Shown here piece by piece: positions 48,990 through 60,828 of a stretch of 64,000 nt of DNA; position 1 is the first letter of the stretch; each line of letters starts with the position of its first letter. The translations under genes were made by a program, and so were the position numbers. A model generated the notes under the pieces. It worked only from the letters and a program-made list of their open reading frames with translations, did not search any database and was not told where the DNA came from. The stretch is from Sinotaia quadrata (taxonomy: Eukaryota > Mollusca > Gastropoda > Architaenioglossa > Viviparidae): NCBI GenBank assembly GCA_028829895.1, contig CM054178.1, positions 105,001,558 to 105,065,557 on the forward strand, in the 5' to 3' direction.

Positions 48990-49920
48990 ATTTTGAAACA
49001 TGGACAGTGTAGCAGAGGAAATTTGCCTTTCCTTATTTCCAGACTTAATTGTTGTATAAATTGTTAAATTGTTGAAGTGACCCGGCCTTGGGCATTCCAT
49101 ATGATGGCAATTTTGTAAGTTCAGAGTTGGAGTAAACACTCGAGAATATACTAGAATTTGCTGATGTAATACAAACCATTTCAACTGGGTGAGTAGATTT
49201 TATTATCCAATGGTTAAGATTTATGAGAACGAGACCAGCCAATGAGCTGACATAAAAAATGTTTACCTGCTGTAGAGAAATCTATTGTCTAATCACTTTG
49301 AGCTGACATAAAAAATGTTTACCTGCTGTAGAGAAATCTATTGTCTAATCACTTTGAGCTGACATAAAAAATGTTTACCTGCTGTAGAGAAATCTATTGT
49401 CTAATCACTTTGAGCTGACATAAAAAATGTTTACCTGCTGTAGAGAAATCTATTGTCTAATCACTTTGAGCTGACATAAAAAATGTTTACCTGCTGTAGA
49501 GAAATCTATTGTCTAATCACTTTGAGCTGACATAAAAAATGTTTACCTGCTGTAGAGAAATCTATTGTCTAATCACTTTGAGCTGACATAAAAAATGTTT
49601 ACCTGCTGTAGAGAAATCTATTGTCTAATCACTTTGAGCTGACATAAAAAATGTTTACCTGCTGTAGAGAAATCTATTGTCTAATCACTTTGAGCTGACA
49701 TAAAAAATGTTTACCTGCTGTAGAGAAATCTATTGTCTAATCACTTTGAGTTTTGAGTGGCAAGAAGTCCGGTCACGAAAGGCAGCCATTAGCTTAATGG
49801 TGAGGTAACTAACTGAGAATGGACTTTAAAATATTTCGTGCATTTTTAGCTATTGACATGTTATATTTGTGTTTTACGTAGAGATATATTATGTGAGTAG
49901 ACTATTATTTCTACAAATGT
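48990..49920 (-). repeat. Interspersed repeat family R1, copy A (minus), with satellite insert
   Basis: Read on the minus strand it aligns along its length with the plus strand of 55690-56160: TCAATAGC..AAATGCACGAAATATTT, GACTTCT..CAC, CAAAG.GATTAGA, CATTGGCTGG, ATTACATCAGCAAATTCTAG and CCCAAGG.CGGGTCAC are collinear. The 56-bp satellite sits inside it and accounts for the extra length. Confidence 0.85.
49244..49748. repeat. 56-bp satellite, 9 near-identical copies
   Basis: GAGCTGACATAAAAAATGTT at exact 56-bp spacing, essentially without variation, so recently amplified. The unit corresponds to one internal segment of R1 (CAAAG.GATTAG to TCAGC..ATTGG on the other strand), which is single-copy in R1 copy B. 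Confidence 0.97.
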
Positions 49921-49980
49921 TTGAACTAAGATGCTCATATATAGTATATTAAACACTTGGCACTGTTCTAATGAAACTAC

Positions 49981-50298
49981 TCATAAAGTTGATATGCTGT
50001 ATGGGGGTCTCGGATTCATAAATACTGTTGCAGGAAACTGTAAAGTTGAGACTTGAATGTAAGAATGAATGGAGTTAAAGATGGAGTAAACTGGAAACTT
50101 AGCTTTTGTTTTCTGATTATATTTTACAGGTTCAAGCAGCCTTTCTTTCTGTGTATTATTTGAATTGCCTGGTTTATTGGTTTTAAATTGCTGCAACCGT
50201 GGCAGACACAGGAAACCTCTACTGAAGTGTGAAAGTGTAAGAATACACTGCACTCCATTGATGTAATGGTGGCAAGGTATGCTGACTACATCTAGCAA
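49981..50298 (-). other. Unidentified 105-codon open frame
   Basis: Open on the minus strand and not in a tandem repeat. Its product resembles nothing I recognise. Codon and residue content (Asn/Lys/Ser-rich) fits AT-rich noncoding DNA. Listed only because it is long for a non-repetitive frame here. Confidence 0.12.
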
Positions 50299-50582
50299 TT
50301 TCTGTACAGGGAAGATTCTAGAAATTACTACAATTGTTGTTCTGCTTGAAGGAACTGGTATGGCATAAAAAAGGCAGTCAGGTTAGCTTCGAGAGAACAA
50401 ATTGTGAATCTCTTTTCAACATGAGAAGAGAAACGTGGAAAGTGAACTGAACTATAACTTGTGACATTGCTGCAGAAGCACATGAAAGACTATTGAGACA
50501 GCGTCTAAATCGGGTTATGTAAAAAAACCCACCTACTATTGCTTATCTCTAAATATTCTATTTCTGTTCTTTTATAAGAACT

Positions 50583-51385
50583 ATCCTGTGATTTTTATTG
50601 AATTGTAAAATTGTATTTTTTTGGATATAAGATTGTGTAGTATACAAATTATTAAAATGTGGTTTCATGGAAATATTATTGTCAAGTATTGTATTTTCAT
50701 TGTATTTGTTATATGTATATTTGACTGTTGATTTAATAAATTTATTGAACTTCTTACACATACTGATAACCTTATGACGGAAAAGAAAGTGGGTGGATGG
50801 GGGCTCACTAAATATAGATTATAGACAGATGTGTATTCGCCTTTAATAAGAAATTTTCCACCTAGAGAATTATTGTGTGATGGTAAATGTTTGTCCATAA
50901 CTAATTACAAGTGATGAGAATCTTAATTTATGTTATTAATAATTCCCAGCAGACACCACTCGTCTCTCTCAGTTGGTGGATATTCAGGCACTGTAAACGT
51001 TTTCTCTCTTCCACAACATTAAATACAAACATTTACCATCACACAATATTTCTGTTTTCTCTCTTTTACAACTTTAAGATAAACATTTATCTTCAAACAA
51101 TATTTCCATAGGTGGAAAACTTTTTATTAAAGGAGAAGATAAATCCGTCCTTTAATCTATATTTAGCAAGCACCATCCACCCACTTTTTTCTCAATCATA
51201 ATGTTATGTATAAGGTCAATAAATATACTGAATCAACAATAAAATATACATATAACACATACTATGAAAAGATTACTTGACATCAATATATTTCCATGAA
51301 TCGTGATTAAATAATTTTAATACCTATATAGTCTTATATCCTAACACATAATTCAACAGATTAGTGTCAATACAAATCACAGGAT
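50583..51385. repeat. 803-bp imperfect palindrome (foldback repeat)
   Basis: Left arm 50583-50863 pairs with right arm 51110-51385 (about 75 percent identical by eye), starting ATCCTGTGATTT and ending TTTTCCACCT. Shared blocks include GTGGGTGGATGG, TTATATGTATAT and CTAAATATAGATTA. The 246-bp spacer has its own inverted pair (TTGTGTGATGGTAAATGTTT at 50870-50890 and the complement at 51028-51049) plus a diverged ~53-bp tandem pair. Confidence 0.9.
50891..50930. repeat. Short direct repeat shared with 51641-51680
   Basis: GTCCATAACTAATTACAAGT and GAGAATCTTAATTTA occur in both places with one mismatch in 37 bases. One copy is in the palindrome's spacer, the other 260 bp beyond its right arm. Confidence 0.9.
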
Positions 51386-51959
51386 TGTATACTGTACATT
51401 TAACTGGCAATAAGTGGTAATTCTTTAGTGTGCTGAATTTGAAGATTTCACTCCAGAACTGTTGGTAGCCAGTGGCACCATTCTGAGTAGATGAAAAGTT
51501 GTATCATCAAGAAATTGTAATACAAAAGTTTACGTGCAAAATAGAAGTAAGTGATCTTTTGTATAATATTCAAGCATAAATACTGTGACACCAACGCCAC
51601 TTAGGTGAGTGGATGTTATTATTATTAATGAATTAATTAATCGTCCATAACTAATTACAAGTGAGGAGAATCTTAATTTACTATAAATTGTGGGGCCTAT
51701 GGCTTAAGATGCAGCAATGTATGGTTCTCTGTCACCTCGATGTTCTGTTTCAGACATAATTATAAAAAGAATATTTGAACTAAAATATGAAACTCTGACT
51801 GAAGCTAAAATATAATCTTACGACACCCATTATGATATATGCATATTCTCATTCGGTTGACTTGATGGACGAAAAGCATGGTTTGTACTTTAGATACACG
51901 AACAAAAATTGTATGTTTTAGAAATTTAAGAAGGACCTATTTGTATTATTTGCTTACTT

Positions 51960-52075
51960 GAAAATGCAAGACAGGCATTTTATTTATTTACTTGCTAATC
52001 TTTTTCAAAAATGCTTTACTCTTTATTTACTTGCTAATCTTTTTCAACAATGCTTTACTCTAAGAAGATTAACAA
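51960..52075. repeat. About 38-bp duplication, then degenerate ~90-bp series to 52450
   Basis: ATTTACTTGCTAATCTTTTT twice, followed by diverged AGAATAATCTCCCCTGATTT motifs at roughly 90-120 bp spacing. Confidence 0.75.
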
Positions 52076-52514
52076 TAAACTGTTTTTCTCCGAAATCAAG
52101 TACTAGGTAAGGTAGGGTGCGCCCTTGGTCTTCCGTTTTGCAGTACGCCTAGCTCGATCAGAATAATCTCCCCTGATCTATACTTGCTGTTGTTTTAATA
52201 GTCTGAATGAAATCAAGAAACTCTGGCACTAAAATCGCTGATCAAAATAATATCTCTTGATTTACGCCTTTAGGTGTTTTAATAAATTAATTAAATCAGT
52301 ACCCCAACATTTAGCGCTAAGTCTAGAGGGGCTAGAATAATCTCCCCTGATTTCTACCTTTAGCTACTTTAAAATCAGTACCTGCTGCGTTTGACATTAT
52401 GGCTAGAATAATCTTTATTTATTTATACTTTTAGCAGTTTCATGAAATCAGTATATATAAAGCAGGACTCATAAGATAAATTGAGGGTTAGAAAGCGAAT
52501 ATTTTTTTCATATA

Positions 52515-53003
52515 TAGTGGTACCTCGCATAACGAACACAATTCATTCCAGCAGTACGTTCGTTATGCGAAACACGATATCCCACAGACTTCTACAGGAA
52601 ATCGTGCAATCCGTTCCACATCGCCGCGAAAAATCAAAGAAATTAGGGAAAAAATGAAGACAAGACAGTGTTCATGGGGGGGGGGGGGGGGGAAACGCTA
52701 GTAAAGACACTCACCAAAACAGGGTATGTTAGGTGTTGATGGTGTAAGATGTTAGGCGTTCATCACAGCAAGGAAAAAAGGACACTCAAATGGGAACAAA
52801 CACGCCCTGCTTTCTTCTGAGCCAAGCGAGACACGTGTGGCCTGATTCGGCCATTTTTTCACGGGAAATGCGATGTTTTTGCGGCGTATGTACGGTTCGT
52901 TATGTGAAACAAGTTCGTTCTGCGAGTCACGCGGGCGTTCGCAGCGGCGTTCGTTATGCGGATCGTTCGTTCTGTGAGGCGTTCGTTAAGCGAGGTACCA
53001 CTG
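52515..53003. mobile_element. 489-bp Tigger/pogo-like MITE
   Basis: Terminal inverted repeats of about 23 bp, ideal form CAGTGGTACCTCG...TAACGAAC, with the left end changed to TAGTGG. Both ends are flanked by TA, the target duplication used by Tc1/mariner-pogo elements. The termini resemble Tigger elements. No transposase remains. The interior has repeated CGTTCGTTATGCG-type motifs on the right side and a 17-G run at 52676-52692. Confidence 0.88.
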
Positions 53004-53059
53004 TATAATTATTTATTCCTTTACAACACATTACAACAATAAAACAGTAAAATGAAATC

Positions 53060-53340
53060 AAAGGAAAGCTCTACAACCGTCGGAGGCTTCGCCCCCTTCC
53101 TTTCGCTGACGGAGGGTGATTGAGGGTGTGCGCCAAACTGGTGCGACTCCCTTCTACCCACCCTCCTGCCCTCCACCTCAGTCGCTCTCCCAGAAGCAGA
53201 ACAAGACTGAGAACGTCGGAAAGATGAAAAGGTCTAGTGCGGCTTCTGAGGTGAGTGTGAGCGAACCACACACACACCACATCTACAACCGTCCTCCACC
53301 TCGAGCACACGTGTGATGCTATGGGGTCCCACAGATAACG
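53060..53340. other. GC-richer block, no recognised gene
   Basis: C/G-rich sequence with short frames open on both strands, adjoining the MITE. No protein family is recognised. Confidence 0.35.
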
Positions 53341-53533
53341 TCTGATGACGAACTGATCAACGCAAGTTCCAGTGGTGACGTATAACTGGTCTCGATCCGC
53401 CTCCCCCTTCTAATTTACAAAACATAATTATGTATATTTAAATGTTTTAAGTAGCAGTCTTTTTCATTATATCTATCTATTTGAATCAAGTGATGATGCC
53501 TATTTATTTGCATTTTGTTGTATTTCATTCTTG

Positions 53534-53558
53534 TGTGTGTGTGTGTGTGTGTGTGTGT
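53534..53558. repeat. (GT)n microsatellite
   Basis: 12 repeats. Confidence 0.95.
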
Positions 53559-53949
53559 AAGTGTGCAATGATCAAAGCTAGTATGTAGATGAAAGTACTA
53601 TCAGAATTGTGTTCATTTTTATATTCGTATGTTTGTGCATTGATCAGTATCAGTGTGTGGATATGTTTCAATGTAGATGTACATATATCTTCGTATGCGA
53701 GTGTGTTTGCGTACGTGCAGTGAATGTCTGTACGTATATCTGAAATAGCTTTGTTATTCATTGCATGTATTTATATAAATTTATGAAATGTTATTTCAGA
53801 CAGACAGACAGACAAACATCAGCTTGATACCAAGATAAATAGGAAGATCGAAAGAGTTAAAAGCTGTCCAGTTGGATGAATGTATGGATGGATTGATGAA
53901 TGAAGTATAATATGGCAGAGATAAATTATTTTAAATTTTATTATACAAA

Positions 53950-53954
<5 letters not shown>

Positions 53955-54010
<56 letters not shown>
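53955..54010. repeat. (CA)n microsatellite
   Basis: 28 repeats. Confidence 0.98.
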
Positions 54011-54013
<3 letters not shown>

Positions 54014-54099
54014 TTTTTAGAATATAAAAGTATAACTTAAATCCTCAGTAAAATTAATTTTACTGATTCATTTATCTATTCCTTTCTGCTGTATTACGT

Positions 54100-54655
54100 T
54101 ATAATGATATACTACGTGTATATTATACTTGTCATCGCAGTACATCATACATAGATATCCTTTATGTGTATATTATACTTGTCATTGCAGTACAACATAC
54201 ATATATAACCTTTATGTGTATATTGTACTTGTCATTGCAGTACATCATACATAGATATCCTTTATGTGTATATTGTACTTGTCATTGCAGTAAATTGTAT
54301 ATAGTTAAAATTTACGCTTATATTGTACTTGTCAGTACAATACATAGTACTAGATATAATTTACGTGTATAATGTACTTGTCATTATAATACATTGTACA
54401 TAGATATGCTTTACATGTATATTGTATAAAGACATAGTTTGCGCGCATATTGTACTTATCATTACAGTACACAGTAAATAGATATACTATACGCATATAT
54501 TGTACATATCATTGTAGTACACTGTACACATACATAATTTACGTGTATAATATACCTGTCATTATAGTACATAGATATAGTTTACGCGTATAGTATATTT
54601 TCATTACAGTACAGTGCACATAGATATAGTTTACGTGTTTATTGTACTTGCCGAA
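54100..54655. repeat. Diverged ~58-bp tandem repeat, about 9 copies
   Basis: Unit with TGTATATTGTACTTGTCATT, GCAGTACATCATACATAGAT and TTTACGTG. Similarity decays to the right. Confidence 0.9.
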
Positions 54656-54786
54656 GAAAGAAAGCAGTAATGGTAGTGAGTATAAACAATTACTGTTTAA
54701 TTATAGACAGCATTGCCATTGAGAAGTGTGTCTTTATAGTAATATTTTTTATTTTTTAAAGATTACGGCAGAGAATATACTGTTTG

Positions 54787-54893
54787 TATTAATATCAGTA
54801 TAAATATTAAAATACCTGAATGATTATTTAGCTAACTTCCTATTAATATCAGTATAAATATTAAAATACCTGAATGATTATTTAGCTAACTTC
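54787..54893. repeat. 54-bp tandem duplication
   Basis: Two copies of a unit containing AATATCAGTATAAATATTAA and GATTATTTAGCTAACTTC. Confidence 0.97.
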
Positions 54894-55009
54894 GAAAAGT
54901 CATTTGATACAACACTACTCGAGACACGAATAAACGAAATTATTTTAAATAACATCGTTGGATTGTTAGAAACTTAAAAATAAACAAACAAACAAATACA
55001 CGCCAACTT

Positions 55010-55262
55010 TCTCTTTCTTTCTCCCTCTCTGTTTTACTCGTTCTCCATTTCACCCAACCTCTCTCCCTCTCTCTGTTTTAATCTCTCTCCATTGTTTTTT
55101 AACCCAGCCTCTCTCCCTCTCTGTTTTAATCTCTCTCCATTGTTTTTTTAACCCAACCTCTCTCCCTCTCTCTGTTTTAATCTTTCTCCATTGTTTTTTT
55201 AACCCAGCCTCTCTCCCTCTCTCTGTTTTAATCTTTCTCCATTGTTTTTTTTAACCCAGCCT
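55010..55262. repeat. About 52-bp CT-rich tandem repeat, 5 copies
   Basis: CTCTCTCCCTCTCTCTGTTT, then CTCCATTGTTTTTTTAACCC, with a T run of 6 to 8. Confidence 0.93.
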
Positions 55263-55689
55263 CTCTACCTCGGAAGTCTTCATGTCACAGGTGTGAGTTA
55301 CAGCGACAAAGAAAACACCTACTGTCAAGACAAATTACCTGAAGGAATCGAGATCAGAGGTGGCCCGTCCCCTTTCAGAACTCAAGCAGTAAGGGTAGCT
55401 GAATCATTCATTATATCAGTAGTAGTCATTAGAGATGAGCTTGATTTTAATATTTCATTCGTGCATACTGATTATATTAGTGTCGATCGCTTTTCTCTCA
55501 CCACAATATCTATGCTGATATTTTTTTCAGTATGAAATAATGTTATGTAATTAAGACATAATGTGGCGTTATGTAATAAAGACAAACTATGACTCTACGT
55601 AATAAGAATATAGTGTGATGCTACGTAATAAAGAATAGTGTGATGTTATATAATAAAGACATGGATTGCTATTATGTAATATAGTAATT
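55263..55689. other. No gene seen
   Basis: A short mixed-composition open frame (to 55535, plus) follows the CT array but is unrecognised. From 55540 a loose ATGTAATAAAGACATA repeat begins. Confidence 0.45.
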
Positions 55690-56160
55690 CACAATTGTAG
55701 AAGTAACATAATACACATACATAATACACCTCTACAAAACGCAAGTAAAATGTTTCAATAGCAAAATGCACGAAATATTTCTAAGTGCATTCTGTCTCAA
55801 TCAATCAGTTAACTCATCATTACGCAAACGGCCCCCTTTTGTGAGCAGACTTCTGGCACACTAAGTTCAAAGCGATTAGAAAATAAAATTATTTCAGCAA
55901 ATAAACTTTGATCTCAGCCCATTGGCTGGTCTTGCTCTTGTAAATCTTAACAATTGGAAATAAAACTACTCATCCACATAAGACCGGTTTAGATTACATC
56001 AGCAAATTCTAGCATATTCTACACCTGAGTTGTTTACTTCAGTTCTGACACAAAAAATACCATCATAAACAGTGCCCAAGGTCGGGTCACGTTGATAGTG
56101 GCAACAAAGATATAATTATTAAGTCAAGAAATAGGGATTGACAAATTAACTCCACTACAT
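55690..56160 (+). repeat. Interspersed repeat family R1, copy B (plus)
   Basis: About 470 bp collinear with the minus strand of 49920-48990, roughly 70 percent similar by eye, with the satellite segment present once. No clear terminal repeats, poly-A tail or Pol III B box were seen, so its class is unknown. Confidence 0.85.
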
Positions 56161-56345
56161 GTGTTGTCTTAAAGACATAATGTGTTGTATAAAAGACAGT
56201 ATGTTGTTATGAAATAAAGACATAATGTGTTGTTGTATAAAAGACATTATGTTGTTATGAAATAAAGACATAATGTGTTGTTGTATAAAAGACAGTATGT
56301 TGTTATGAAATAAGGACATAATGTGTTGTTGTATAAAAGACATGG
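56161..56345. repeat. About 49-bp tandem repeat, nearly 4 copies
   Basis: AAGACATAATGTGTTGTTGT plus ATAAAAGACATTATGTTGTTATGAA in shorter words, continuing in degenerate form to about 56510. Confidence 0.93.
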
Positions 56346-57275
56346 TTTGACACGATGTATTAAAAGCACAATTTTAATGTAATAAAGAAGGATTGTGACA
56401 TTATATAAGAAAGACGTGAATTGCCGTTATGTAATAAAGACAACGTACTTTTATGTAATAATGACAGCGCGACATTGTGTATTCAAGGACAGTATGACGT
56501 AATAAAAACACAGTCTTATCAACTTGTTCTAAATATAATTAATCTAGATTGATTACTGTTTTAGTTGTTTATGTACTTTTAATTTATACTTGAAAACCCG
56601 TAAGAGTCATGGCATGATGTAAGGTACAGAGTACTTGTATTTTTCATTCACTTACAGGGTTTGTTAAAATAAGCGAATTTCTCACAATGCCATCGCTACT
56701 CACTGGCATGTAACAATGAGTCCATACGTAACCCAAAAGAAACAAAAACAAAACAAGACAACAAAAAAAAGCCCAGTAATAGAAAGACGTGTGACAACCA
56801 AACTCAGAAGACGGAGAGTAAATACAGTTTATAACGTAAAGGCGTTAGGTGTTGCTTTTCTTTTTTGTTTGTTTGTTGTTCTTTTTCTTCGCCTCAAAGT
56901 TAGTGGGCCGACTGATGTATCAAACTACTGTGATTTGGTCTCTTTCACTTTTGAAGATGTGTTTTGACTCATAGTATGTAACACGTTCACGGTGTACGTG
57001 AGTTTGTACAAACTTTGGATTCGTAGTTTCCTCGGCAATTGAAGAAGCAAGTACAAGCAAGTTTTCCGGGCACTCGTACTATCCATTACTCCAAGAATAG
57101 GGGGCAGTTAGCAAGGTTGAGAAACGTACACATATTATAAGGAATAAAAGTCAGGAAACACTGGCTGATCACAGAGAACGGATAAAATTTCAGGAAATAA
57201 ATTGCATACAAAAATAGTAATACAAGTATGTCCTTAAACTCATTTTACTTCTTAAAATTTAGTTTTGTGATAGAC

Positions 57276-57361
57276 ATATAGATATATAGATAGACAGATA
57301 TATAGGTAGGTAAATATATATATATAGATAGACAGATAGACAAAAAGACAGACAGACAGAC

Positions 57362-57411
<50 letters not shown>

Positions 57412-57412
57412 A
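57276..57412. repeat. (GATA)n/(GACA)n microsatellite
   Basis: Mixed TAGA, CAGA and TATA units becoming pure (GATA)n at 57362-57410. Confidence 0.97.
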
Positions 57413-58037
57413 TAAATATTCAATATCGTAGCATGAGGCTATTCATTGCTTTAAAAATCAGCAGTGTGTGCACACCTTGCATTTTTAAAATTTTGATTAT
57501 TATAAACAATCTTCGACTATCAAATGTTCCTTGTGGAATGAATTTTCTTATGAATAAATATTAAAGTACGACTAAATATGCTAACAACAGGTTTTCAATA
57601 GATGGAAACATGAAGTCAAACTTCGGTAGAGTAAATACTGCCTGCCCTAGTCTTATAGTCGACACAAACTCTTTACCTAATGCTGACTTGTATATGTTAT
57701 TCCTTAGTCTAAATGAAAGTGCAAGCATAAACTTATATCTTAATTGACTCTTAAAGGCGAAGGATTTCCTTAAACTTTTATATTTATCCTGAAAAGGGCG
57801 TTTTCTGCAGTTTTTTTTCTATTTATATTCAATATGGGTTTTGTGCAGTGATTTCTATTTGTATTGAATGGGTTTCGGGGTGTTTATAATTATATTCAAT
57901 GGGTTTGGGGTGTTTATAATTATATTTAATGGGATTTTGTTTTAAGTATTTTCTATTTATATTCAATAAGTTTTTATGTGTGTTTTATATTTATAATCAA
58001 TTGGTTTTTATTGTTGTTGGGTTTTATTTTCATATTC

Positions 58038-58039
<2 letters not shown>
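57413..58039. other. No gene seen
   Basis: AT-rich, with a diverged ~40-bp series containing TATTTATATTCAATGGGTTT at 57818-57970. Confidence 0.6.

Positions 58040-58118
<79 letters not shown>
58040..58118. repeat. (GT)n microsatellite
   Basis: About 39 repeats, uninterrupted. Confidence 0.98.
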
Positions 58119-58599
58119 TGTTTTGTTTTACTCCCAGCTTTTGAAACTACTACATTACAGCTATTATTTGTCTCTCCCAAGAAGAGAGATTAATTGTAAT
58201 TTTATCATTATTTGTTTAACATAACAACACATAGTTTAATGTGCCACTTTTTTTCCAAATCCACGTGAAGAACTCTATCAGTAATCAAATCCGACCGTGA
58301 AAACACTCAGGAAATTCAAAGAATGTGAATACCTGCTAATAAGAAAAATATTCATCAAAACGAATCCTTATTCAACTTAAAGAAAATACAAAACAAACGC
58401 ATTTTAGTACTGGGTTCTTTCAATGCTACGTCACTACGTGGCTTGTAATGACTTTTTCAATAAAGGATTATCTCTCTTTCTCCTGTTTATTCTCTTGTAC
58501 TGTATCTCACTCCAACAATCCGACTATCTTTCAATCTCTCTGTTTTTTGTCTATCTCAGTCACTACGTTACTTTCTCAATCTTCTATATGTTTCTGTCT

Positions 58600-58759
58600 C
58601 TCCCATCTCTCCCATCTTTCATAAACTGTCAGTTCGTGCCATCTCACACCCTCTCCTAACTGTCAGTTTGTGTCTCACTGTGTCTCTCCCATCCTCTGTC
58701 TTTTATACTCTGTCAGTTCGTGCCATCTCACACCCTGTCCTAACTGTGAATTTGTGTCT

Positions 58760-58790
<31 letters not shown>
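58600..58790. repeat. Diverged ~100-bp CT-rich duplication
   Basis: TCAGTTCGTGCCATCTCACA occurs at about 58629 and 58707, with CTCCTAACTGTCAGTTTGTG and a variant after it; a (CT)n run follows at 58762-58790. Confidence 0.85.
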
Positions 58791-58795
<5 letters not shown>

Positions 58796-59204
58796 CTTTC
58801 TCAGCTCTGCGTATTGTCCTGTTACGCTTCTCTTCCATTAAATGAGCTTTCATCACCCACGTTCCGTCAACCTCTCTCTTACTGAGTATTTTTGTGACGA
58901 AGCACTCCTTCACTTAATTCTTATTATTATGTGTGGACTGTCCATGGAAAATCTGTTCGTAATTAAGCAAATAATAATAATAATATGCATATTTTATAGC
59001 TCGGTGTTGTGTTCTTTATTACATTTAGTCTGTATTAATTAAAAGTCGAAAGAGACGCTGCAGACATTCCAGGACAAAACTGTTGCATCGTGTTACATCT
59101 TGACCAACACTGTTACTTACTTATAGTCGTACAGAAGTATTGACCGTCTTAGCCACACTCTCTCTTTCCACAGCGAGAAAAGCGTGGTCCGGAGGCTACG
59201 TCTC

Positions 59205-59350
59205 GTGTTGCTTTGACATTTGTATAAAATTTGAGCTCATTTTCACTTTGACGTATTTAATCAAAATTTAAGCTCACGTCCACTTTGACGTATTTATACA
59301 AAATTTGAGCTCTTTTTCACGCTGACTTATTTAACAGAACTTGAGCTCAT
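59205..59350. repeat. About 47-bp diverged tandem repeat, 3-4 copies
   Basis: AAAATTTGAGCTCATTTTCA followed by CTTTGACGTATTTA, with substitutions. Confidence 0.85.
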
Positions 59351-60414
59351 TTTGACACTGGTATAACTTGATTCAAGAGCTGAAAATATCATTGACTGCC
59401 GACACGCCCAACAGAGTTTTGAGCTAACAAATCAAATCACTGGGTTTCTGCTGTCTGTCCTTCAGAAACTAAAACAATTTTCAAAATGTAAAGCGAGAAA
59501 TCAACTGACCGATGAGCGAACTTTAAAAGAACGAGATTACTTTCTTTAACGTGACCCAGTTTTACTGTCCGACTTAAAACCTCTGGTTCTCTGATATTTT
59601 TCATCTGATCAGCAAAGGAGTGCTATCTTAAACAGTATGTTGCCATAGAGATAACTGTTTTGTCAATACCTAATAGCTGACCCGAACTTCAGAATCTAAA
59701 CAACTCTGTCCTGAAAGTAAATATAATAGAATTACGTCAACTCTAAAAATGTTCTGATTACGTGTCCTTCAATGACAGATTCCTAACATACACCAGAAGT
59801 GAATCATCCCTATATTACGTCAGATTTTACAAATGAGATCTGACCTTAAACATCTTTTAATACGTCATAATTCTAACAAAGGAATTGACATGAAACATTG
59901 ATACACCACAGTTTAATAAATGAAGCCTGAATTGACGCATTCTATGTATCGTCAACATAAAAAGTAGGCATGAACTTAATAAGTCTGTCACGTTATAATC
60001 TTAATAAGAATGCCAGAAATTAAACATCCCTTTAGTAAGAGAGAATCTTAAGTGTCTTAAGACAGGGCTTTAATAAGTGAAACTTGAACTTCAGCATCTT
60101 GTTGTTACGTCATAGTTTTAACAATTGTGAACTTAAACATCCATGGATGTTTAACAAAATGTGTAAATATATCCATCTACATCGTTATCTTATCATTAAA
60201 TTTGCTGGGGACTCTGAATTTTAAAAATATCATACAGCAGTTAACCATTGTGTTATAGTCGATCAATTCGACTCATTATTAATACATTACTTTTTCCTAT
60301 AAATGTAAGAGAAACAAAAACAATTCAAATAGTGACACAAGTTCTGGACTGATGCTGAGATTGTCACAATATTGAGAAATATTCTTTGTCACACGTATCT
60401 TTGTGGACACAGTG
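59351..60414. other. No gene seen
   Basis: Contains a loose, highly diverged series (TACGTCATAATTTTAACAAA and similar) every 60-80 bp between 59720 and 60170. No exon is recognised. Confidence 0.5.
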
Positions 60415-60828
60415 GAATGACTAACACACTGACCTTCTTCCGGACACTGTAGGTTAACTATCACACCCACCTTTCTTTCCGGACACTATGGGCTGACTAT
60501 CACACCTACCTTTCATTCCGGACACTGTGGGCTGACTATCACCAAAATTTCGGACACAGTGGGCTGACTATCACACCCACTTTTCTTTCAGAACACTGTG
60601 GGCTGACTATCACACCCAACTTTCATTCCGAACATTGGGGGCTAACTATCACACCCAACTTTCATTCCAGACACTGTGGGCTGACTATCACACCCAACTT
60701 TCATTCCAGACACTGTGGGTTGATTATCACACCAAACTTTCATTCCGGATACTGTGGGCTGAGTATCACACCCACTTTTCTTTCTGGACACTATGGGCTG
60801 ACTATCACACCCAACTTTCATTCCGGAC
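60415..60828. repeat. About 40-bp minisatellite, about 10 copies, truncated by LTR element
   Basis: GGACACTGTGGGCTGACTAT plus CACACCCAACTTTCATTCC. The last unit breaks off after TTCCGGAC at 60828, where the LTR begins. Confidence 0.95.

Noticed and set aside
49785..49805. TAGCTTAATGG as a Pol III A box making R1 a tRNA-derived SINE
   Set aside because: The match is to a loose consensus, no B box lies at the right distance, and no tRNA-like fold or poly-A/T tail was seen.
34158..60828. Search for NOL4 N-terminal exons (LPREAVTRFL, MAYMKHMKL-type blocks) on the minus strand
   Set aside because: None found by eye; the region is almost wholly repeats. A translated profile search would be decisive.
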